Of a DNA stretch of 64,000 nt, positions 37,945 through 49,241 are shown one piece after another. The stretch comes from Betaproteobacteria bacterium (GTDB taxonomy: Bacteria > Pseudomonadota > Gammaproteobacteria > Burkholderiales > SG8-41). Location: NCBI GenBank assembly GCA_016192825.1, contig JACPTK010000006.1, positions 1-64,000 on the forward strand, read 5' to 3'. A program made the translations under genes and the position numbers. Below the pieces are notes generated by a model, which saw only the letters and a list, made by a program, of their open reading frames with translations, was not told the DNA's origin and searched no databases. Each line of letters opens with the position of its first letter. Position 1 is the first letter of the stretch.

Positions 37945-38679
37945 ATGCCGGTCACAATGCGCGAGATGCTCGAGGCGGGGGTCCACTTCGGGCACCAGAC
38001 CCGCTACTGGAACCCGAGGATGGCGCCGTACATTTTCGGGCACCGCAACAAGATTCACATCGTCAATCTCGAAAAGACGATGGTGCAGTACCAGGAGGCG
38101 CTCAAGTTCGTGCGTCAGCTCACGGCCAACAAGGGCACCGTGCTGTTCGTCGGCACCAAGCGCCAGGCGCGCGAGATCATCAAGGAAGAAGCCCAGCGCT
38201 GCGGCGCGCCGTATGTCGATTACCGCTGGCTGGGCGGCATGCTCACCAATTACAAGACGGTCAAGCAGTCGATCAAACGACTGAAGGACATGGAAGCCAT
38301 GGTGCAGGATGGCTCGATGGACAAGCTCCCCAAGAAGGAGGCGCTGCATTACCAGCGCGAGATCGCCAAGCTTGACCGCAGCCTGGGCGGCATCAAGGAC
38401 ATGAGCGGCTTGCCGGACGCGTTGTTTATCATAGACGTGGGCTATCAGAAGGGCGCCGTCGCGGAGGCCGGCAAGCTCGGCATCCCCGTGATCGCCGTGG
38501 TGGACACCAACCACACGCCGGAGGGTGTGGCCCACGTGATCCCGGGTAATGACGATTCCAGCCGTGCCATCCGGCTCTATGTGCGGGGCATGGCGGACGC
38601 CGTGCTCGAAGGCCGGCAGGACAGTCTGAAGGAAATCGTTCGCGGCGGCGAGGAGTTCGTGGAAGTCGAGGAGACTTGA
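37945..38679 (+). CDS. rpsB: 30S ribosomal protein S2
   Basis: A 244-residue S2 starting [20 protein letters not shown]. It carries [44 protein letters not shown] and [17 protein letters not shown], all typical. Start chosen by AGGAG spacing and family length, although the frame is open upstream. It heads the rpsB-tsf-pyrH-frr translation block. Confidence 0.98.
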   Translation: MPVTMREMLEAGVHFGHQTRYWNPRMAPYIFGHRNKIHIVNLEKTMVQYQEALKFVRQLTANKGTVLFVGTKRQAREIIKEEAQRCGAPYVDYRWLGGMLTNYKTVKQSIKRLKDMEAMVQDGSMDKLPKKEALHYQREIAKLDRSLGGIKDMSGLPDALFIIDVGYQKGAVAEAGKLGIPVIAVVDTNHTPEGVAHVIPGNDDSSRAIRLYVRGMADAVLEGRQDSLKEIVRGGEEFVEVEET

Positions 38680-38680
38680 G

Positions 38681-38724
38681 GCGGCTGCATGTAGCCGCTT
38701 CGGGGGCGCGAGCCCCTTTTTTTT
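38681..38724 (+). terminator. Attenuator/terminator between rpsB and tsf
   Basis: Two stems follow the rpsB stop: GCGGCT (38681-38686) with AGCCGC (38693-38698), then GGGGC (38703-38707) with GCCCC (38712-38716) and eight T (38717-38724). The second is a classic rho-independent terminator. E. coli has partial termination at the same place, which sets the S2 to EF-Ts ratio. Confidence 0.85.
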
Positions 38725-38742
38725 AACCAGCGGGGATAGGGA

Positions 38743-39627
38743 ATGGCGGAAATTACCGCGGGCATGGTCAAGGAACTGCGCGAAAAGACCGATGCCCCTA
38801 TGATGGAGTGCAAGAAGGCCCTCGCCGAGGCCAATGGCAACATGGGCAAGGCCGAGGAGATCCTCCGGGTGAGGCTCGGCAGCAAGGCAAGCAAGGCGGC
38901 CTCGCGCATTACGGCAGAAGGCGCGGTCGCAGCTTACGTTACGCCCGACGGAAAGAGCGGCGCGCTGGTCGAGGTCAACTGCGAGACCGACTTCGTTGCC
39001 AAGAACGCGGAATTCCTGGGCTTTGCCGCCGCGCTCGCGCAACTGGCTGCGGTGAAGCAGCCCGCCGACGTTGATGCGCTCTCGCGCCTCGCGCTCAAGG
39101 GCGTGGCGGTGGAAGAGGCGCGCAAGGCGCTCATCGGCAAAATCGGCGAGAACGTGGCCATCCGGCGCGTCGTGCGCATGGTCTCGCAGGGGAGGCTGGC
39201 GGCGTACATACACGGCGGGGCCAGGATCGGCGTGCTGGTGAATTTGACCGGCGGCGACGACGCGCTCGCGAAGGACCTCGCCATGCACATCGCGGCCAGC
39301 AGGCCGGTCGCGTTGTCGGCGGCGGCGGTACCGGCCGATCTGCTGGTGAAGGAGCGTTCGATCGCGGCCGCCAAAGCCGCCGGATCGGGCAAGCCGCCGA
39401 ACATCGTCGAGAAAATGGTCGAAGGCGCCGTGCAGAAGTTTCTCAAGGAAGTGACGCTGCTCGGACAGCCGTTCGTCAAGAACGACAAGCAGAGCGTCGA
39501 GCAATTGCTCAAGTCGAAAGGCGCATCGGTGGCCGCCTTTGCCTTGTACGTGGTGGGCGAAGGCCTCGAGAAGAAGAAGGGCGATTTCGTTTCCGAGGTG
39601 ATGGCGCAGGTCGGCCAGGCGGTGTGA
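38743..39627 (+). CDS. tsf: Elongation factor Ts
   Basis: A 294-residue EF-Ts starting [20 protein letters not shown] with [20 protein letters not shown], the EF-Tu-contacting TDFVAKN and the two core subdomains ([23 protein letters not shown]). It regenerates EF-Tu-GTP. It lies downstream of the rpsB terminator and upstream of pyrH. Confidence 0.98.
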   Translation: MAEITAGMVKELREKTDAPMMECKKALAEANGNMGKAEEILRVRLGSKASKAASRITAEGAVAAYVTPDGKSGALVEVNCETDFVAKNAEFLGFAAALAQLAAVKQPADVDALSRLALKGVAVEEARKALIGKIGENVAIRRVVRMVSQGRLAAYIHGGARIGVLVNLTGGDDALAKDLAMHIAASRPVALSAAAVPADLLVKERSIAAAKAAGSGKPPNIVEKMVEGAVQKFLKEVTLLGQPFVKNDKQSVEQLLKSKGASVAAFALYVVGEGLEKKKGDFVSEVMAQVGQAV

Positions 39628-39683
39628 GCGGGCTCCCGCATCCCCACCAGCAGGCCGGCGACCACAGCGCAACCGGAGGCACC

Positions 39684-40403
39684 ATGCCGCAGACACCCGC
39701 CTACAAACGCATCCTGCTCAAGCTGAGCGGGGAAGCGCTCATGGGCGAGGACAGCTACGGCATCAACCGGGAAACCGTCGACCGGATCGTCGAGGAAATC
39801 GCGGAAGTGGTGAACCTCGGCGTGGAAGTGGCGGTGGTCATCGGCGGCGGCAACATCTTTCGCGGCCTTGCCCCCGCGGCCTCGCACATGGACCGCGCCA
39901 CCGCGGATTACATGGGCATGCTCGCAACGGTGATGAACGCGCTGGCGCTGCAGGACGCGATGCGGCGCGTGAATCTGGTGAGCCGCGTGCAGTCGGCGCT
40001 CAACATCGAGCAGGTGGTCGAGCCCTACATCCGGGGCAAAGCGATGCGGTATCTGGAGGAGGGGAAGGTGGTCATCTTTGCCGCCGGCACGGGCAATCCG
40101 TTCTTCACCACCGATACGGCCGCCGCGTTGCGCGGTACGGAGATGAACGTAGACCTGGTGCTCAAGGCGACCAAGGTGGACGGGGTCTATACCGATGACC
40201 CGAAGACTCATCGCGACGCGATGCGCTACAAGCGGCTGAGCTACGACGAGGCGATAAGCAAGAACCTCAAGGTGATGGATGCCACCGCGTTCACGCTGTG
40301 CCGCGACCAGAAGCTGCCGATCAACGTGTTCAACATCTTCAAGCCGGCCGCGCTGAAGCGCGTCGTGCTGGGCGATGACGAGGGGACTTTCCTGCATAAT
40401 TGA
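39684..40403 (+). CDS. pyrH: Uridylate kinase
   Basis: A 239-residue amino-acid-kinase-fold UMP kinase. It shows [58 protein letters not shown] and [17 protein letters not shown] 39684 follows CCGGAGGCACC. UMP kinase makes UDP and is activated by GTP. Conserved position between tsf and frr. Confidence 0.97.
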   Translation: MPQTPAYKRILLKLSGEALMGEDSYGINRETVDRIVEEIAEVVNLGVEVAVVIGGGNIFRGLAPAASHMDRATADYMGMLATVMNALALQDAMRRVNLVSRVQSALNIEQVVEPYIRGKAMRYLEEGKVVIFAAGTGNPFFTTDTAAALRGTEMNVDLVLKATKVDGVYTDDPKTHRDAMRYKRLSYDEAISKNLKVMDATAFTLCRDQKLPINVFNIFKPAALKRVVLGDDEGTFLHN

Positions 40404-40428
40404 CCCGAATCGCGCGTGGGAGGTGGCC

Positions 40429-40986
40429 ATGATTGCCGACGTCAGAAAGAGCACGGAACAGAAGATGAAGAAGACGGTGGAAACGCTGAAAAGCGACCTC
40501 GCCAAGGTCCGCACCGGACGCGCCCATACGGGGCTTCTCGACCACATCGTCGTGGATTACTATGGCTCGCCGACCCCGCTCCCGCAGATGGCGAACGTGA
40601 CGCTGCTCGATTCCCGCACCATCGGCGTGAACCCGTGGGACAAGAAGATGGCGGCCGTGATCGAGAAGGCGATACGCGACGCCGATCTCGGGCTGAACCC
40701 GGCAACGATGGGTGAGACGGTGCGGGTGCCGATGCCCGCGCTTACCGAAGAGCGCCGCAAGGAGCTGATCAAGGTGGTGCGGCACGAAGGCGAGAACGCC
40801 CGGGTGGCGGTGCGCAACGTCCGGCGAGACGCCATCCACCATCTCAAGGAGCTGCTCAAGCAGAAGAAGGTGGCGGAAGACGAGGAGCGCCGGGCGCAGG
40901 ACGAAATCCAGAAACTCACCGACCGTCATATCACGGAGATCGACAAGCTGCTGCAGCAGAAGGAAACCGATCTGATGGCCATCTGA
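40429..40986 (+). CDS. frr: Ribosome recycling factor
   Basis: A 185-residue RRF starting [20 protein letters not shown]. The conserved [30 protein letters not shown] and [16 protein letters not shown] make up the L-shaped helical bundle and sheet domain. It splits post-termination ribosomes with EF-G. GGAGGTGGCC precedes the ATG. Its TGA overlaps the uppS ATG by one base. Confidence 0.97.
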   Translation: MIADVRKSTEQKMKKTVETLKSDLAKVRTGRAHTGLLDHIVVDYYGSPTPLPQMANVTLLDSRTIGVNPWDKKMAAVIEKAIRDADLGLNPATMGETVRVPMPALTEERRKELIKVVRHEGENARVAVRNVRRDAIHHLKELLKQKKVAEDEERRAQDEIQKLTDRHITEIDKLLQQKETDLMAI

Positions 40987-41783
40987 TGACGACCTTCACC
41001 AGCTCCACAATCGAGATACCCGACGCGCGGCGCGTTCCGCGGCACATCGCCATCATCATGGACGGCAACGGGCGCTGGGCCCGGCAACGCTACCTGCCGC
41101 GCGTGGCCGGTCACCGGCGGGGCCTGGATGCGGTCCGCACCATCGTGCGCGCCTGCATCGAGCGGGGGGTGGGCTTTCTCACGCTGTTCGCTTTCAGCAG
41201 CGAAAACTGGCGCCGACCGGCGGAAGAGGTGTCGTTTCTGATGCAGCTGTTCGTGGTGGCGCTGGAACAGGAGGTCGGGAAGCTCCATGAAAATGGCGTC
41301 CGCTTCAAGGTGATCGGTGAACTCGACCGCTTCGACCCCGAGCTGCGGCGCCTGGTGCGGGAAGCCGAGGCGCTCACGGCCGGAAACCAGCAGCTCACGC
41401 TCACCATCGCCGCGAACTACGGGGGGCGCTGGGACATCCTGCAGGCGGCCAACCGCATGCTGCGCGATCGTCCCGAGCTGGCATCCGGTTTCAGCGAGCG
41501 CGACCTCGCCCCCTATCTCGCGCTGAACCATGCCCCGGAGCCCGATCTGTTCGTCAGGACCGGCGGCGAGCAGCGCATCAGCAATTTCGTGCTGTGGCAG
41601 CTGGCGTATACGGAGCTCTACTTCACCGACACGCTGTGGCCGGATTTTGATGCCGGCGCGCTCGACCGCGCCATCGTTTCCTATCAGCAGCGCGAGCGCC
41701 GCTTCGGCCGCACCAGCGAGCAGCTGCCGGCCGACACCGGCCTTGCCCTGTTTCGCGCCGGAAACACGCACCCCGCCGACTGA
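40986..41783 (+). CDS. uppS: Isoprenyl (undecaprenyl) diphosphate synthase
   Basis: A 265-residue cis-prenyltransferase. The catalytic Asp is in [38 protein letters not shown] and [20 protein letters not shown] are the remaining family boxes. It builds the C55 lipid carrier for peptidoglycan and O-antigen. It overlaps the frr stop and is followed by cdsA 35 bp later. Confidence 0.96.
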   Translation: MTTFTSSTIEIPDARRVPRHIAIIMDGNGRWARQRYLPRVAGHRRGLDAVRTIVRACIERGVGFLTLFAFSSENWRRPAEEVSFLMQLFVVALEQEVGKLHENGVRFKVIGELDRFDPELRRLVREAEALTAGNQQLTLTIAANYGGRWDILQAANRMLRDRPELASGFSERDLAPYLALNHAPEPDLFVRTGGEQRISNFVLWQLAYTELYFTDTLWPDFDAGALDRAIVSYQQRERRFGRTSEQLPADTGLALFRAGNTHPAD

Positions 41784-41818
41784 CGTCCCGCGGCGTTCAT
41801 TGCCTTTGAGTCGGCTCC

Positions 41819-42652
41819 ATGTTCTCCACACGCCTGGCCACGGCGGTCGTCCTGCTCGCGGCATGCGTTTCGGCGCTGCTCTACCTGCCCAACCGGTGGT
41901 GGACGGCGCTGCTCCTCGCCGCGCTCCTCGTTGCCAGTTGGGAGTGGGCAACGCTGGCGGGCTTGAGGGGCGCCGTGCGGTGGTTGTTCGCCGGCCTCGT
42001 GCCGGCTTCGGCTGCGGCGGTCTGGCTGCTCGTCGCTGGCTCCGCCGCCCACACCGGTCGTCTCACACTGCCGGAAATCCTGATCCACGGCGCCGCCGGG
42101 ATATTCTGGCTGTTGATCGTCGTGCCGTGGCTTGCCCGGCGCCGTACGGTTCGGTCGCCGCTCGCTCTGACGGCCGCAGGCTGGATCGTCCTCGTGCCCG
42201 CCTGGCTCGCGCTCACGCGGTTGCAGGCGGATGCCGAGCGGCTGCTCGCCGTGCTGGGCGCCATCTGGCTGGCGGATACGGCGGCCTACCTCGCGGGCAG
42301 GACTTGGGGCAGGCACAAGCTCGCCCCGCACATCAGTCCAGGCAAGACGTGGGAGGGACTTGCAGGGGCGTGGGCTGCGGTGGCGGTGTATTATGTCGCT
42401 CTTTCCAGCGCCATGCCGGCGTGGGGCTGGCAGGGGGTTGGCGGCGCCGTCCTGTTTGCGGGCGTGGCGCTGATGAGCGTGGTGGGAGACCTGTTCGAGT
42501 CCTGGGTCAAGCGCCAGTCCGGTGTCAAGGACAGCGGCTCGCTGCTGCCGGGGCACGGTGGGATCCTCGATCGCATTGACAGCATGACCGCCGCGCTGCC
42601 GATTGCCGCCCTGTTGCTGCCGTACGCGGACCGGGCGTTACCTTTTCCATGA
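41819..42652 (+). CDS. cdsA: Phosphatidate cytidylyltransferase
   Basis: A 277-residue multi-spanning membrane protein. Hydrophobic helices run throughout the first 200 residues. The CDS signature [19 protein letters not shown] is near residues 240-258, with the acidic pair binding metal and CTP. It makes CDP-diacylglycerol for all phospholipids. ATGA overlap with dxr at 42649-42652. Confidence 0.95.
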   Translation: MFSTRLATAVVLLAACVSALLYLPNRWWTALLLAALLVASWEWATLAGLRGAVRWLFAGLVPASAAAVWLLVAGSAAHTGRLTLPEILIHGAAGIFWLLIVVPWLARRRTVRSPLALTAAGWIVLVPAWLALTRLQADAERLLAVLGAIWLADTAAYLAGRTWGRHKLAPHISPGKTWEGLAGAWAAVAVYYVALSSAMPAWGWQGVGGAVLFAGVALMSVVGDLFESWVKRQSGVKDSGSLLPGHGGILDRIDSMTAALPIAALLLPYADRALPFP

Positions 42653-43875
42653 CGCACAGACAGCGCCTCACGATTCTGGGATCCACGGGCAGCGTCGGGG
42701 TGAGCACCCTCGATGTGGTGGCCCGCCACCGGGAACGATTCGAAGTCGTCGCGTTGAGCGCGCGCAACAAGACGGCGGCGCTCTTCAAACAGTGCCTTGA
42801 ATACCGGCCGCGCATTGCCGTCGTGATGGACGCCGCTGCAGCGCAGGACCTGCGGCAACGCCTGTTGCAGGCGGGACTGGATTGCGAGGTGCGTTGCGGC
42901 ATCGACGCGCTCGAGGAGGTGGCATGCCAGCCGGAGGTGGACACGGTGATGGCGGCGATCGTGGGGATCGCCGGGCTGCGGCCGACGCTGGCCGCTGCGC
43001 GGTCGGGCAAGAAAGTGCTGCTTGCAAACAAGGAATCGCTGGTGACCGCGGGCGCGGTGCTGATGGACGCGGTACGGGCAAGCGGGGCGGTGCTGCTCCC
43101 GATCGACAGCGAGCACAATGCGATATTCCAGGCACTGCCGCGCGGTTACGACGCGCCGGATAAGGCGGGCGTGCGGCGCATCCTCCTGACGGCCTCGGGA
43201 GGGCCGTTTCGCCGGGCCTCCCTGCGCGAGCTCGACAGGGTCACGCCCGATCAGGCCTGCGCGCATCCCAACTGGGCAATGGGGCGCAAGATCTCGGTCG
43301 ATTCGGCCACCATGATGAACAAGGGGCTGGAAGTAATCGAGGCCCGCTGGCTGTTCAATGTCGGCCCCGAAAACATCGAGGTCGTGATCCATCCCGAGAG
43401 CGTGGTGCACTCGCTGGTGGAGTACATCGACGGCTCGGTGATGGCGCAGCTCGGTCACCCCGACATGCGCACGCCGATCGCCTTCGCTCTGGGCTTTCCC
43501 GACCGCATCGCGGCTGGCGTCGAATACCTCGACCTGGCGCGGGTCGGAGCCCTGCATTTCGAGCGCCCGGACACGCAGCGTTTTCCCTGCCTGCGCCTGG
43601 CCTACGAAGCGCTCGAAGCCGGAGGCACGGCCCCGACCGTGCTCAATGCAGCGAACGAGGTGGCGGTTTCGAACTTCCTCGTCGGCGCCCTGGGCTTCCG
43701 CCAGATCCCGGCCTTGATTGAGGCGGTGCTGGCCGAGGTTCCGCACGCCCCGGTTTCCGGACTGGACGACGTACTGGCCGCCGACCGCATTGCCCGCGAG
43801 CGGGCCGAAGGCAGGCTGCGCGCGCTGCACCCGACCGGCGGCAACCGGCGGCAGCGCCAGGCGGTGCGCTCCTGA
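42649..43875 (+). CDS. dxr: 1-deoxy-D-xylulose 5-phosphate reductoisomerase
   Basis: A 408-residue enzyme of the MEP isoprenoid pathway. NADPH motif [35 protein letters not shown], metal-binding [39 protein letters not shown] and NAANEVAV are all present. Slightly longer than E. coli DXR through a basic C-terminal tail ([12 protein letters not shown]). It is translationally coupled to cdsA and followed by rseP. Confidence 0.97.
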   Translation: MTHRQRLTILGSTGSVGVSTLDVVARHRERFEVVALSARNKTAALFKQCLEYRPRIAVVMDAAAAQDLRQRLLQAGLDCEVRCGIDALEEVACQPEVDTVMAAIVGIAGLRPTLAAARSGKKVLLANKESLVTAGAVLMDAVRASGAVLLPIDSEHNAIFQALPRGYDAPDKAGVRRILLTASGGPFRRASLRELDRVTPDQACAHPNWAMGRKISVDSATMMNKGLEVIEARWLFNVGPENIEVVIHPESVVHSLVEYIDGSVMAQLGHPDMRTPIAFALGFPDRIAAGVEYLDLARVGALHFERPDTQRFPCLRLAYEALEAGGTAPTVLNAANEVAVSNFLVGALGFRQIPALIEAVLAEVPHAPVSGLDDVLAADRIARERAEGRLRALHPTGGNRRQRQAVRS

Positions 43876-43920
43876 TCCGCCGGCCGGTCCGCCGCCCAGC
43901 ATGAAAATCCCAACTCGTCC

Positions 43921-45291
43921 ATGACGCTGCTGACCACCATCATCGCTTTCGCGGTGGCGCTCGGGTGCCTGATCGTCGTCCATGAATTCGGCCATTACTT
44001 CGTGGCACGCGCCTGCGGCGTGAAAGTGCTGCGCTTCTCGGTCGGGTTCGGAAAGCCGCTGTGGTCCAGGCCGCTCGGGCGGGACCGGACCGAGTGGGTC
44101 ATTGCCGCCTTCCCGCTCGGTGGCTACGTCAAGATGCTGGACGAGCGGGAAGGAGAGGTGGCGCCCGACGACCTGCCGCGCGCGTTCAACCGCCAGTCGG
44201 TCTGGCGGCGGCTGGCCATCGTCATCGCCGGGCCCGCGGCGAATTTTCTGCTCGCGATTGCGCTTTACTGGGGGCTGTTCATTTACGGGGTGCCGGGTCT
44301 CAAGCCGGTGATCAACGAGCCGCCGCAGGGCACCGTAGCCGCCCGCGTTGGCTTCAAGGGCGGGGACACCCTGGTGAGCATCGCGGACGAACCGGTCGCG
44401 ACCTGGCAGGACGCCCGCTGGATATTGCTGCAGCGCGCGGTCCAGAAATCCATCGTCACGATCGAGGTCCGCAGCGCCACCGGCGACCTCGTCTGGCGCA
44501 AGCTCGATCTTTCGGCCCTGACGCCGGCGGACCTGGACAGCGATTTCCTGCGCACGCTTGGCCTGGCGCGCCATCAGCCGAAGCTCAAGCCGGTGATCGG
44601 AGAGGTGGTGGCCGGCGGCGCGGCGCAGCGAGCGGGACTGAAGGCGGGCGACGCGTTTGTTGCGATCGGCAACCGTCGCATCGAAACCTGGGACGAGGTG
44701 GTGCGGCTGGTGCGAGCCGAACCGGGCACGCCGCTCGTCGTCGAAGTCACGCGGGACGGCGCGCCGCAACCGGCCATCGCGGTGACCCCCGAGGTCGTGG
44801 TCGAGAATGGGCAGAAAATCGGGCGGATCGGCGCCGCGCCGCAGGTGGACCGATCGGTGCTGGCCGGCATGATCGTCGAGGTGCGTTACGGCCCGCTCGA
44901 AAGTTTCGCCAAGGCCCTGCAGAAGACCTGGGACACGTCGGTGTTCAGTTTGAAAATGCTCGGCAGGATGATCGTCGGCGACGTCTCGCTCAAGAATCTC
45001 TCCGGTCCGATCACCATCGCCGATTACGCCGGCCAGTCGGCGCAAAGCGGCGTTGCTTCCTATCTGCTGTTTCTTGCGTTGATCAGCATCAGCCTCGGCG
45101 TGCTCAACTTGCTGCCGATTCCGTTATTGGACGGCGGGCATTTGATGTATTATACGGTCGAGATTTTCAAGGGTCGTCCGGTTTCAGAGCGGGCCGTCGA
45201 GATCGGCCAGCACGTCGGCATGGCGCTGCTGTTCACGCTGATGGCGTTCGCCCTCTATAACGATATAACGCGCCTACTGGTAAGCGGCTGA
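43921..45291 (+). CDS. rseP: Site-2 intramembrane zinc protease RseP
   Basis: A 456-residue membrane protease. HEFGHYFVAR in the first transmembrane helix is the zinc-binding HExxH, and NLLPIPLLDGGHL in a late helix supplies the third ligand. Two PDZ domains lie between (about 120-200 and 205-290: GGAAQRAGLKAGDAFVAIGN). RseP cuts anti-sigma factor RseA in the envelope-stress response and clears signal peptides. It sits directly before bamA, whose client load it helps sense. Confidence 0.96.
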   Translation: MTLLTTIIAFAVALGCLIVVHEFGHYFVARACGVKVLRFSVGFGKPLWSRPLGRDRTEWVIAAFPLGGYVKMLDEREGEVAPDDLPRAFNRQSVWRRLAIVIAGPAANFLLAIALYWGLFIYGVPGLKPVINEPPQGTVAARVGFKGGDTLVSIADEPVATWQDARWILLQRAVQKSIVTIEVRSATGDLVWRKLDLSALTPADLDSDFLRTLGLARHQPKLKPVIGEVVAGGAAQRAGLKAGDAFVAIGNRRIETWDEVVRLVRAEPGTPLVVEVTRDGAPQPAIAVTPEVVVENGQKIGRIGAAPQVDRSVLAGMIVEVRYGPLESFAKALQKTWDTSVFSLKMLGRMIVGDVSLKNLSGPITIADYAGQSAQSGVASYLLFLALISISLGVLNLLPIPLLDGGHLMYYTVEIFKGRPVSERAVEIGQHVGMALLFTLMAFALYNDITRLLVSG

Positions 45292-45295
45292 ATTC

Positions 45296-47563
45296 ATGCG
45301 CTGGTTCCGCGCCGTCTGGCTGTTGCTCGCGCTACATGCCGCTGCGGCAACCGCCATCGAGCCTTTCGTCATCAAGGACATCCGCGTAGAGGGCATCCAG
45401 CGCACCGAGGCCGGCACCGTCTTCAGCTATCTTCCGGTCAAGGTCGGCGAGACCATGACGGAGGAGAAGGCGACGCAGGCGATACGCGCGCTGTTTGCGA
45501 CCGGATTCTTCCGCGACGTCAGCCTGGAGCGGGAGGGCGACGTGCTGGTGGTGGTGGTGCAGGAGCGCCCCTCGATCGCCCAGGTCGATTTCACCGGCAT
45601 GCACGAGTTCAACGCGGAGCAGGTGCTTGCCGGCATGCGCCAGATCGGCCTTGCCGAAGGCCGCATCTTCGACCGGGGCCTGCTCGACCGCGCCGAGCAG
45701 GAGTTGAAACGGCAGTATCTCTCCCGGGGCTACTATGCGGTCAGCGTGAGCACCACCGTGACGCCGCTCGAGCGCAATCGCGCCTCCCTCAATTTCAACG
45801 TCGAGGAAGGGCGGATCGCGAAAATCCGCCAGATCAGCATCATCGGCGCGCAGACATTCCGCGAAAGCGAGCTGCTGGGCCAGTTCGTGCTGCGCACGCC
45901 GGGACTGCTCACCTGGTTCAGCAAGCACGACCAGTACTCGCGCCAGAAGCTTTCCGCGGACCTCGAATCGCTGCGCTCCTACTATCTGGACCGGGGCTAC
46001 CTCGAGTTCCGCATCGATTCGACGCAGGTCTCGATCACGCCCGACAAGCAGGACATCTACATCACGATCAGCATTACCGAGGGCCGGAAGTACACGGTTT
46101 CCGACGTCAAGGTCGCCGGCGAAATGCTGATTCCCGAGGAGGAGGTGCGCAGGCTGATCCGCATCAAGCCCGGCGAAACCTTTTCCCGCGCGCGCCTTAC
46201 CGAATCAACCAAGCTCATCTCCGACCGCCTCGGCAATGACGGCTACGCTTTCGCCAACGTCAATGCCGTTCCGGAACTCGACAGGGGCAAACAACAGGCT
46301 GCGTTCACCTTCTTCATCGATCCCGGCCGCCGCGTCTACGTGCGTCGGATCAACGTCACCGGCAATAACCGCACGCGCGACGAAGTGATCCGTCGCGAAA
46401 TGCGCCAGCTGGAGGGCGGCTGGTATTCAGCCGAGCGGGTCAATCTCTCAAAGCAGCGCATCGACAAGCTCGGCTACTTCACCGAAGTCAATCTCGAGAC
46501 GCCGGCGGTGCCGGGCGCGACCGACCAGGTCGATGTCAACATCGCCGTGACCGAGAAGCCCACCGGGACGCTGCTGTTTGGAGCGGGCTTCGGCAGCGGC
46601 GAGGGGCTGATCCTGTCGGGCTCGATATCCCAGAACAACATCTTCGGCAGCGGCCGGCACGTGGCGGCGTCGGTCAACAGCAGCCAGCTCAACACGATCT
46701 ACTCCCTGTCCTATACCGACCCTTATTACACGGTGGACGGGGTAAGCCAGGGCTTCGACCTCTACTACCGGGTCGTCAGCCCCTCCGACTTCGATCTGGC
46801 CCGCTATGAGACCGAGACGCTGGGCGGGCAGCTGCGACTGGGCGTACCGGTGTCCGAGATCGATACCATTCAGTACGGGCTGGGATATGAGAATGTCGAC
46901 ATCACGACTTTTCCCGACAGCCCGCTGATCTATCAGGACTACGTCGCGACGTTCGGGCCCAGCAATGGCAACCTGTTCGCGAGCGCGGGCTGGGTCCGGG
47001 ACTCGCGCGACAGCCTGGTCTATCCCACCAAGGGGACGGTGCAGAAAGCCGGCGCGGAAGTGGGCCTGCCAGCCGCCGACCTGCAGTATTTCAAGCTCTC
47101 CTACCAGTATCAGCGCTATTTCCCGCTGACCCGCCATCTCACCTTCATGCTCAACGGCGAAGCCGGCTATGGCGACGGCTACAGCGGCAGGCCGCTGCCG
47201 TTCTTCAAGAATTTCTTCGCGGGCGGCGTCAGCTCGGTACGGGGCTTTAGGTCTTATACTGTAGGTCCCAAGGACAGCAACGGTAACCCGCGGGGCGGCA
47301 GCCAGAAGCTCGTAGGCAACGCCGAGTTGCTGTTCCCGTTCCCGGGACTGGAGAATGACCGGTCGGTGCGATTGGGCGCTTTTTTCGACGCCGGTGTGGC
47401 GAGCGACAGCATCAAGAGCGATGAGCTGCGATTTTCCGCGGGCATGTCCGTGCTGTGGGTGTCGCCACTGGGTCCGCTGAAGATCGTCGTTTCGCAACCG
47501 ATTCGCAAGCAGCCAGACGACAAGACGCAAAGGTTTCAATTTACCATCGGCGGGATATTCTGA
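45296..47563 (+). CDS. bamA: Outer membrane protein assembly factor BamA
   Basis: A 755-residue Omp85 protein. It has a signal peptide (WFRAVWLLLALHAAAATA), five POTRA domains from about 25 to 420 (first: FVIKDIRVEGIQRTEAGTVF) and a 16-strand barrel with the loop 6 motif SSVRGFRSYTVGP and a closing FTIGGIF. It inserts barrel proteins in the outer membrane. It starts 5 bp after rseP and is followed by skp and the lpx genes, the classic envelope operon. Confidence 0.98.
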   Translation: MRWFRAVWLLLALHAAAATAIEPFVIKDIRVEGIQRTEAGTVFSYLPVKVGETMTEEKATQAIRALFATGFFRDVSLEREGDVLVVVVQERPSIAQVDFTGMHEFNAEQVLAGMRQIGLAEGRIFDRGLLDRAEQELKRQYLSRGYYAVSVSTTVTPLERNRASLNFNVEEGRIAKIRQISIIGAQTFRESELLGQFVLRTPGLLTWFSKHDQYSRQKLSADLESLRSYYLDRGYLEFRIDSTQVSITPDKQDIYITISITEGRKYTVSDVKVAGEMLIPEEEVRRLIRIKPGETFSRARLTESTKLISDRLGNDGYAFANVNAVPELDRGKQQAAFTFFIDPGRRVYVRRINVTGNNRTRDEVIRREMRQLEGGWYSAERVNLSKQRIDKLGYFTEVNLETPAVPGATDQVDVNIAVTEKPTGTLLFGAGFGSGEGLILSGSISQNNIFGSGRHVAASVNSSQLNTIYSLSYTDPYYTVDGVSQGFDLYYRVVSPSDFDLARYETETLGGQLRLGVPVSEIDTIQYGLGYENVDITTFPDSPLIYQDYVATFGPSNGNLFASAGWVRDSRDSLVYPTKGTVQKAGAEVGLPAADLQYFKLSYQYQRYFPLTRHLTFMLNGEAGYGDGYSGRPLPFFKNFFAGGVSSVRGFRSYTVGPKDSNGNPRGGSQKLVGNAELLFPFPGLENDRSVRLGAFFDAGVASDSIKSDELRFSAGMSVLWVSPLGPLKIVVSQPIRKQPDDKTQRFQFTIGGIF

Positions 47564-47615
47564 GCCCGCGGCGCGCCGCCCGCAAATGCGACAGTTCAAC
47601 CGCAAGGAGAACGCC

Positions 47616-48119
47616 TTGAAGCACCTGACCGCAACATTTATCGCCCTGATGCTGGCCTTCGCCGTCACGGCGGTCGGGGCGGCCGACATCAAGATCGGCT
47701 TCGTGGACGTCGAGCGCATCCGGCGCGAGTCGGCGCCGGCGGAGCGCGCGAGCAAGCAGCTCGAGAAGGAATTCGGGCCGCGGGCGCAGGAACTGCAGCG
47801 TCGCGAGACCCAGATCAAGACGCTGCAGCAGCAGCTCGAGAAGGACGGGGTGACCCTGAGCGAAACCGAGCGCCGCTCCAAGGAGCAGGAGCTTGCGCGC
47901 GCGAGCGTCGATTTCCAGCGCATGCAGCGCGAGTACCGCGAGGACCTCAATATGCGCCGCAACCAGGAGCTCGCCACGCTGTTCGAGCGCGCCGACCGCG
48001 TCATCAAGCAAATCGCGGATGCGGAGAAGTTCGATCTCATCCTGCAGGAGGCGGTGTTTCGCAGCCCGCGCATCGACATAACGGACAGGGTGCTCAAGGC
48101 GCTCGCCGAAGGCAAATAA
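47616..48119 (+). CDS. skp: Periplasmic chaperone Skp/OmpH
   Basis: A 167-residue protein starting at TTG 47616, chosen because AAGGAG lies at 47604-47609; an ATG at 47586 is possible but has no ribosome site. The signal peptide LKHLTATFIALMLAFAVTAV ends at GA-ADIK. The mature part begins IGFVDVERIRRESAPAERAS and is dominated by two long coiled helices with Arg/Glu heptads, which form the jellyfish-like trimer that carries unfolded barrel proteins to BamA. Confidence 0.92.
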   Translation: MKHLTATFIALMLAFAVTAVGAADIKIGFVDVERIRRESAPAERASKQLEKEFGPRAQELQRRETQIKTLQQQLEKDGVTLSETERRSKEQELARASVDFQRMQREYREDLNMRRNQELATLFERADRVIKQIADAEKFDLILQEAVFRSPRIDITDRVLKALAEGK

Positions 48120-48188
48120 GCGCGCCGGACGGTGCGGTGAGCCCGCGGCGCGCTGCGGGCCATTCGCGGCACCTCCAGCCTTGCGGTC

Positions 48189-49241
48189 ATGACACGCAGC
48201 GGACGCAAATCCTACAGCCTGCGCGAGATTGCCGGTCGTTTCGGAGGGAAAATCGCGGGTGATTCCGGCGTCGAGGTCAGCCAGGTCGCGACCCTGGAAA
48301 GCGCGACGTCCGAGGCCATCGCCTTTCTCGCCAACGAGCGCTACCTGCCTCAGCTCAAGGTGACCCGCGCCGGGGCCGTGATCGTGGCCGAATCGGCGCG
48401 TGACGCGACGCGGCTGCCGCGCATCGTGTGCGCCAATCCCTACGCCTATTTTGCGCGGGTATCGGCATTGCTCAACCCGGAGCGTCCGTCGCAGCCCGGG
48501 GTGCACGCCAGCGCCGTTGTCGACGGCTCGGCCGAAATTGCGGACGATGCCGAAATCGGGCCGTGCGCCGTGATCGGACGCGACGCCCGGATCGAGGCGG
48601 GTTGCGTGATCGGCGCCGGCTGCTGCATCGGCGATGGGGTGGCGATCGGGGCCGCATCGAGATTGCATTCGAACGTGACCATCTACCACGGCTGCGTGAT
48701 CGGGAAGCGCGTGATACTGCATTCCGGGGTCGTGATCGGTGCGGACGGGTTCGGCATCGCACTGGAAGGGGAGCGTTGGATCAAGGTGCCGCAGATCGGG
48801 CGCGTGGTGATCGGAGACGACGTGGAAATCGGCGCCAACACGACGGTGGATCGCGGCGCGCTGGACGATACCGTGATCGAGGAAGGGGTCAAGCTCGACA
48901 ACCAGATCCAGGTCGGACACAACGTCCGCATTGGCGCCCACACCGCGATCGCAGCCTGCGTCGGCATCGCCGGCAGCACGCGGATCGGACGCCACTGCAG
49001 GATCGGTGGCGCGTCGGGCATCGCCGGGCATCTCACGATCGCGGATCACGTGGAGATCTCCGCGTTTACCCTCGTCAGCAAGCCGATCGCCCGCGGGGGG
49101 GCCTACACCGGGGCTTACCCGTTCGAACCGCATCAGCAATGGCGCCGGAACGCCGCGCAATTGCGCCACCTCGCGGAGCTGGCGCGGCGCGTGCGCGTCC
49201 TGGAGAAGAGACGCAAACAGCCGAGAGGGAGCGGGTCGTGA
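48189..49241 (+). CDS. lpxD: UDP-3-O-(3-hydroxyacyl)glucosamine N-acyltransferase
   Basis: A 350-residue trimeric acyltransferase. An N-terminal uridine-binding domain ([20 protein letters not shown]) precedes many hexapeptide repeats ([20 protein letters not shown] and on). The catalytic His is in [15 protein letters not shown]. It adds the second acyl chain in lipid A synthesis. Its TGA overlaps the GTG start of fabZ. Confidence 0.97.
   Translation: MTRSGRKSYSLREIAGRFGGKIAGDSGVEVSQVATLESATSEAIAFLANERYLPQLKVTRAGAVIVAESARDATRLPRIVCANPYAYFARVSALLNPERPSQPGVHASAVVDGSAEIADDAEIGPCAVIGRDARIEAGCVIGAGCCIGDGVAIGAASRLHSNVTIYHGCVIGKRVILHSGVVIGADGFGIALEGERWIKVPQIGRVVIGDDVEIGANTTVDRGALDDTVIEEGVKLDNQIQVGHNVRIGAHTAIAACVGIAGSTRIGRHCRIGGASGIAGHLTIADHVEISAFTLVSKPIARGGAYTGAYPFEPHQQWRRNAAQLRHLAELARRVRVLEKRRKQPRGSGS

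Noticed and set aside
42391-45045. 884-codon minus-strand open frame opposite cdsA, dxr and rseP
   Set aside because: It crosses three real genes and has the composition of a complementary-strand shadow.
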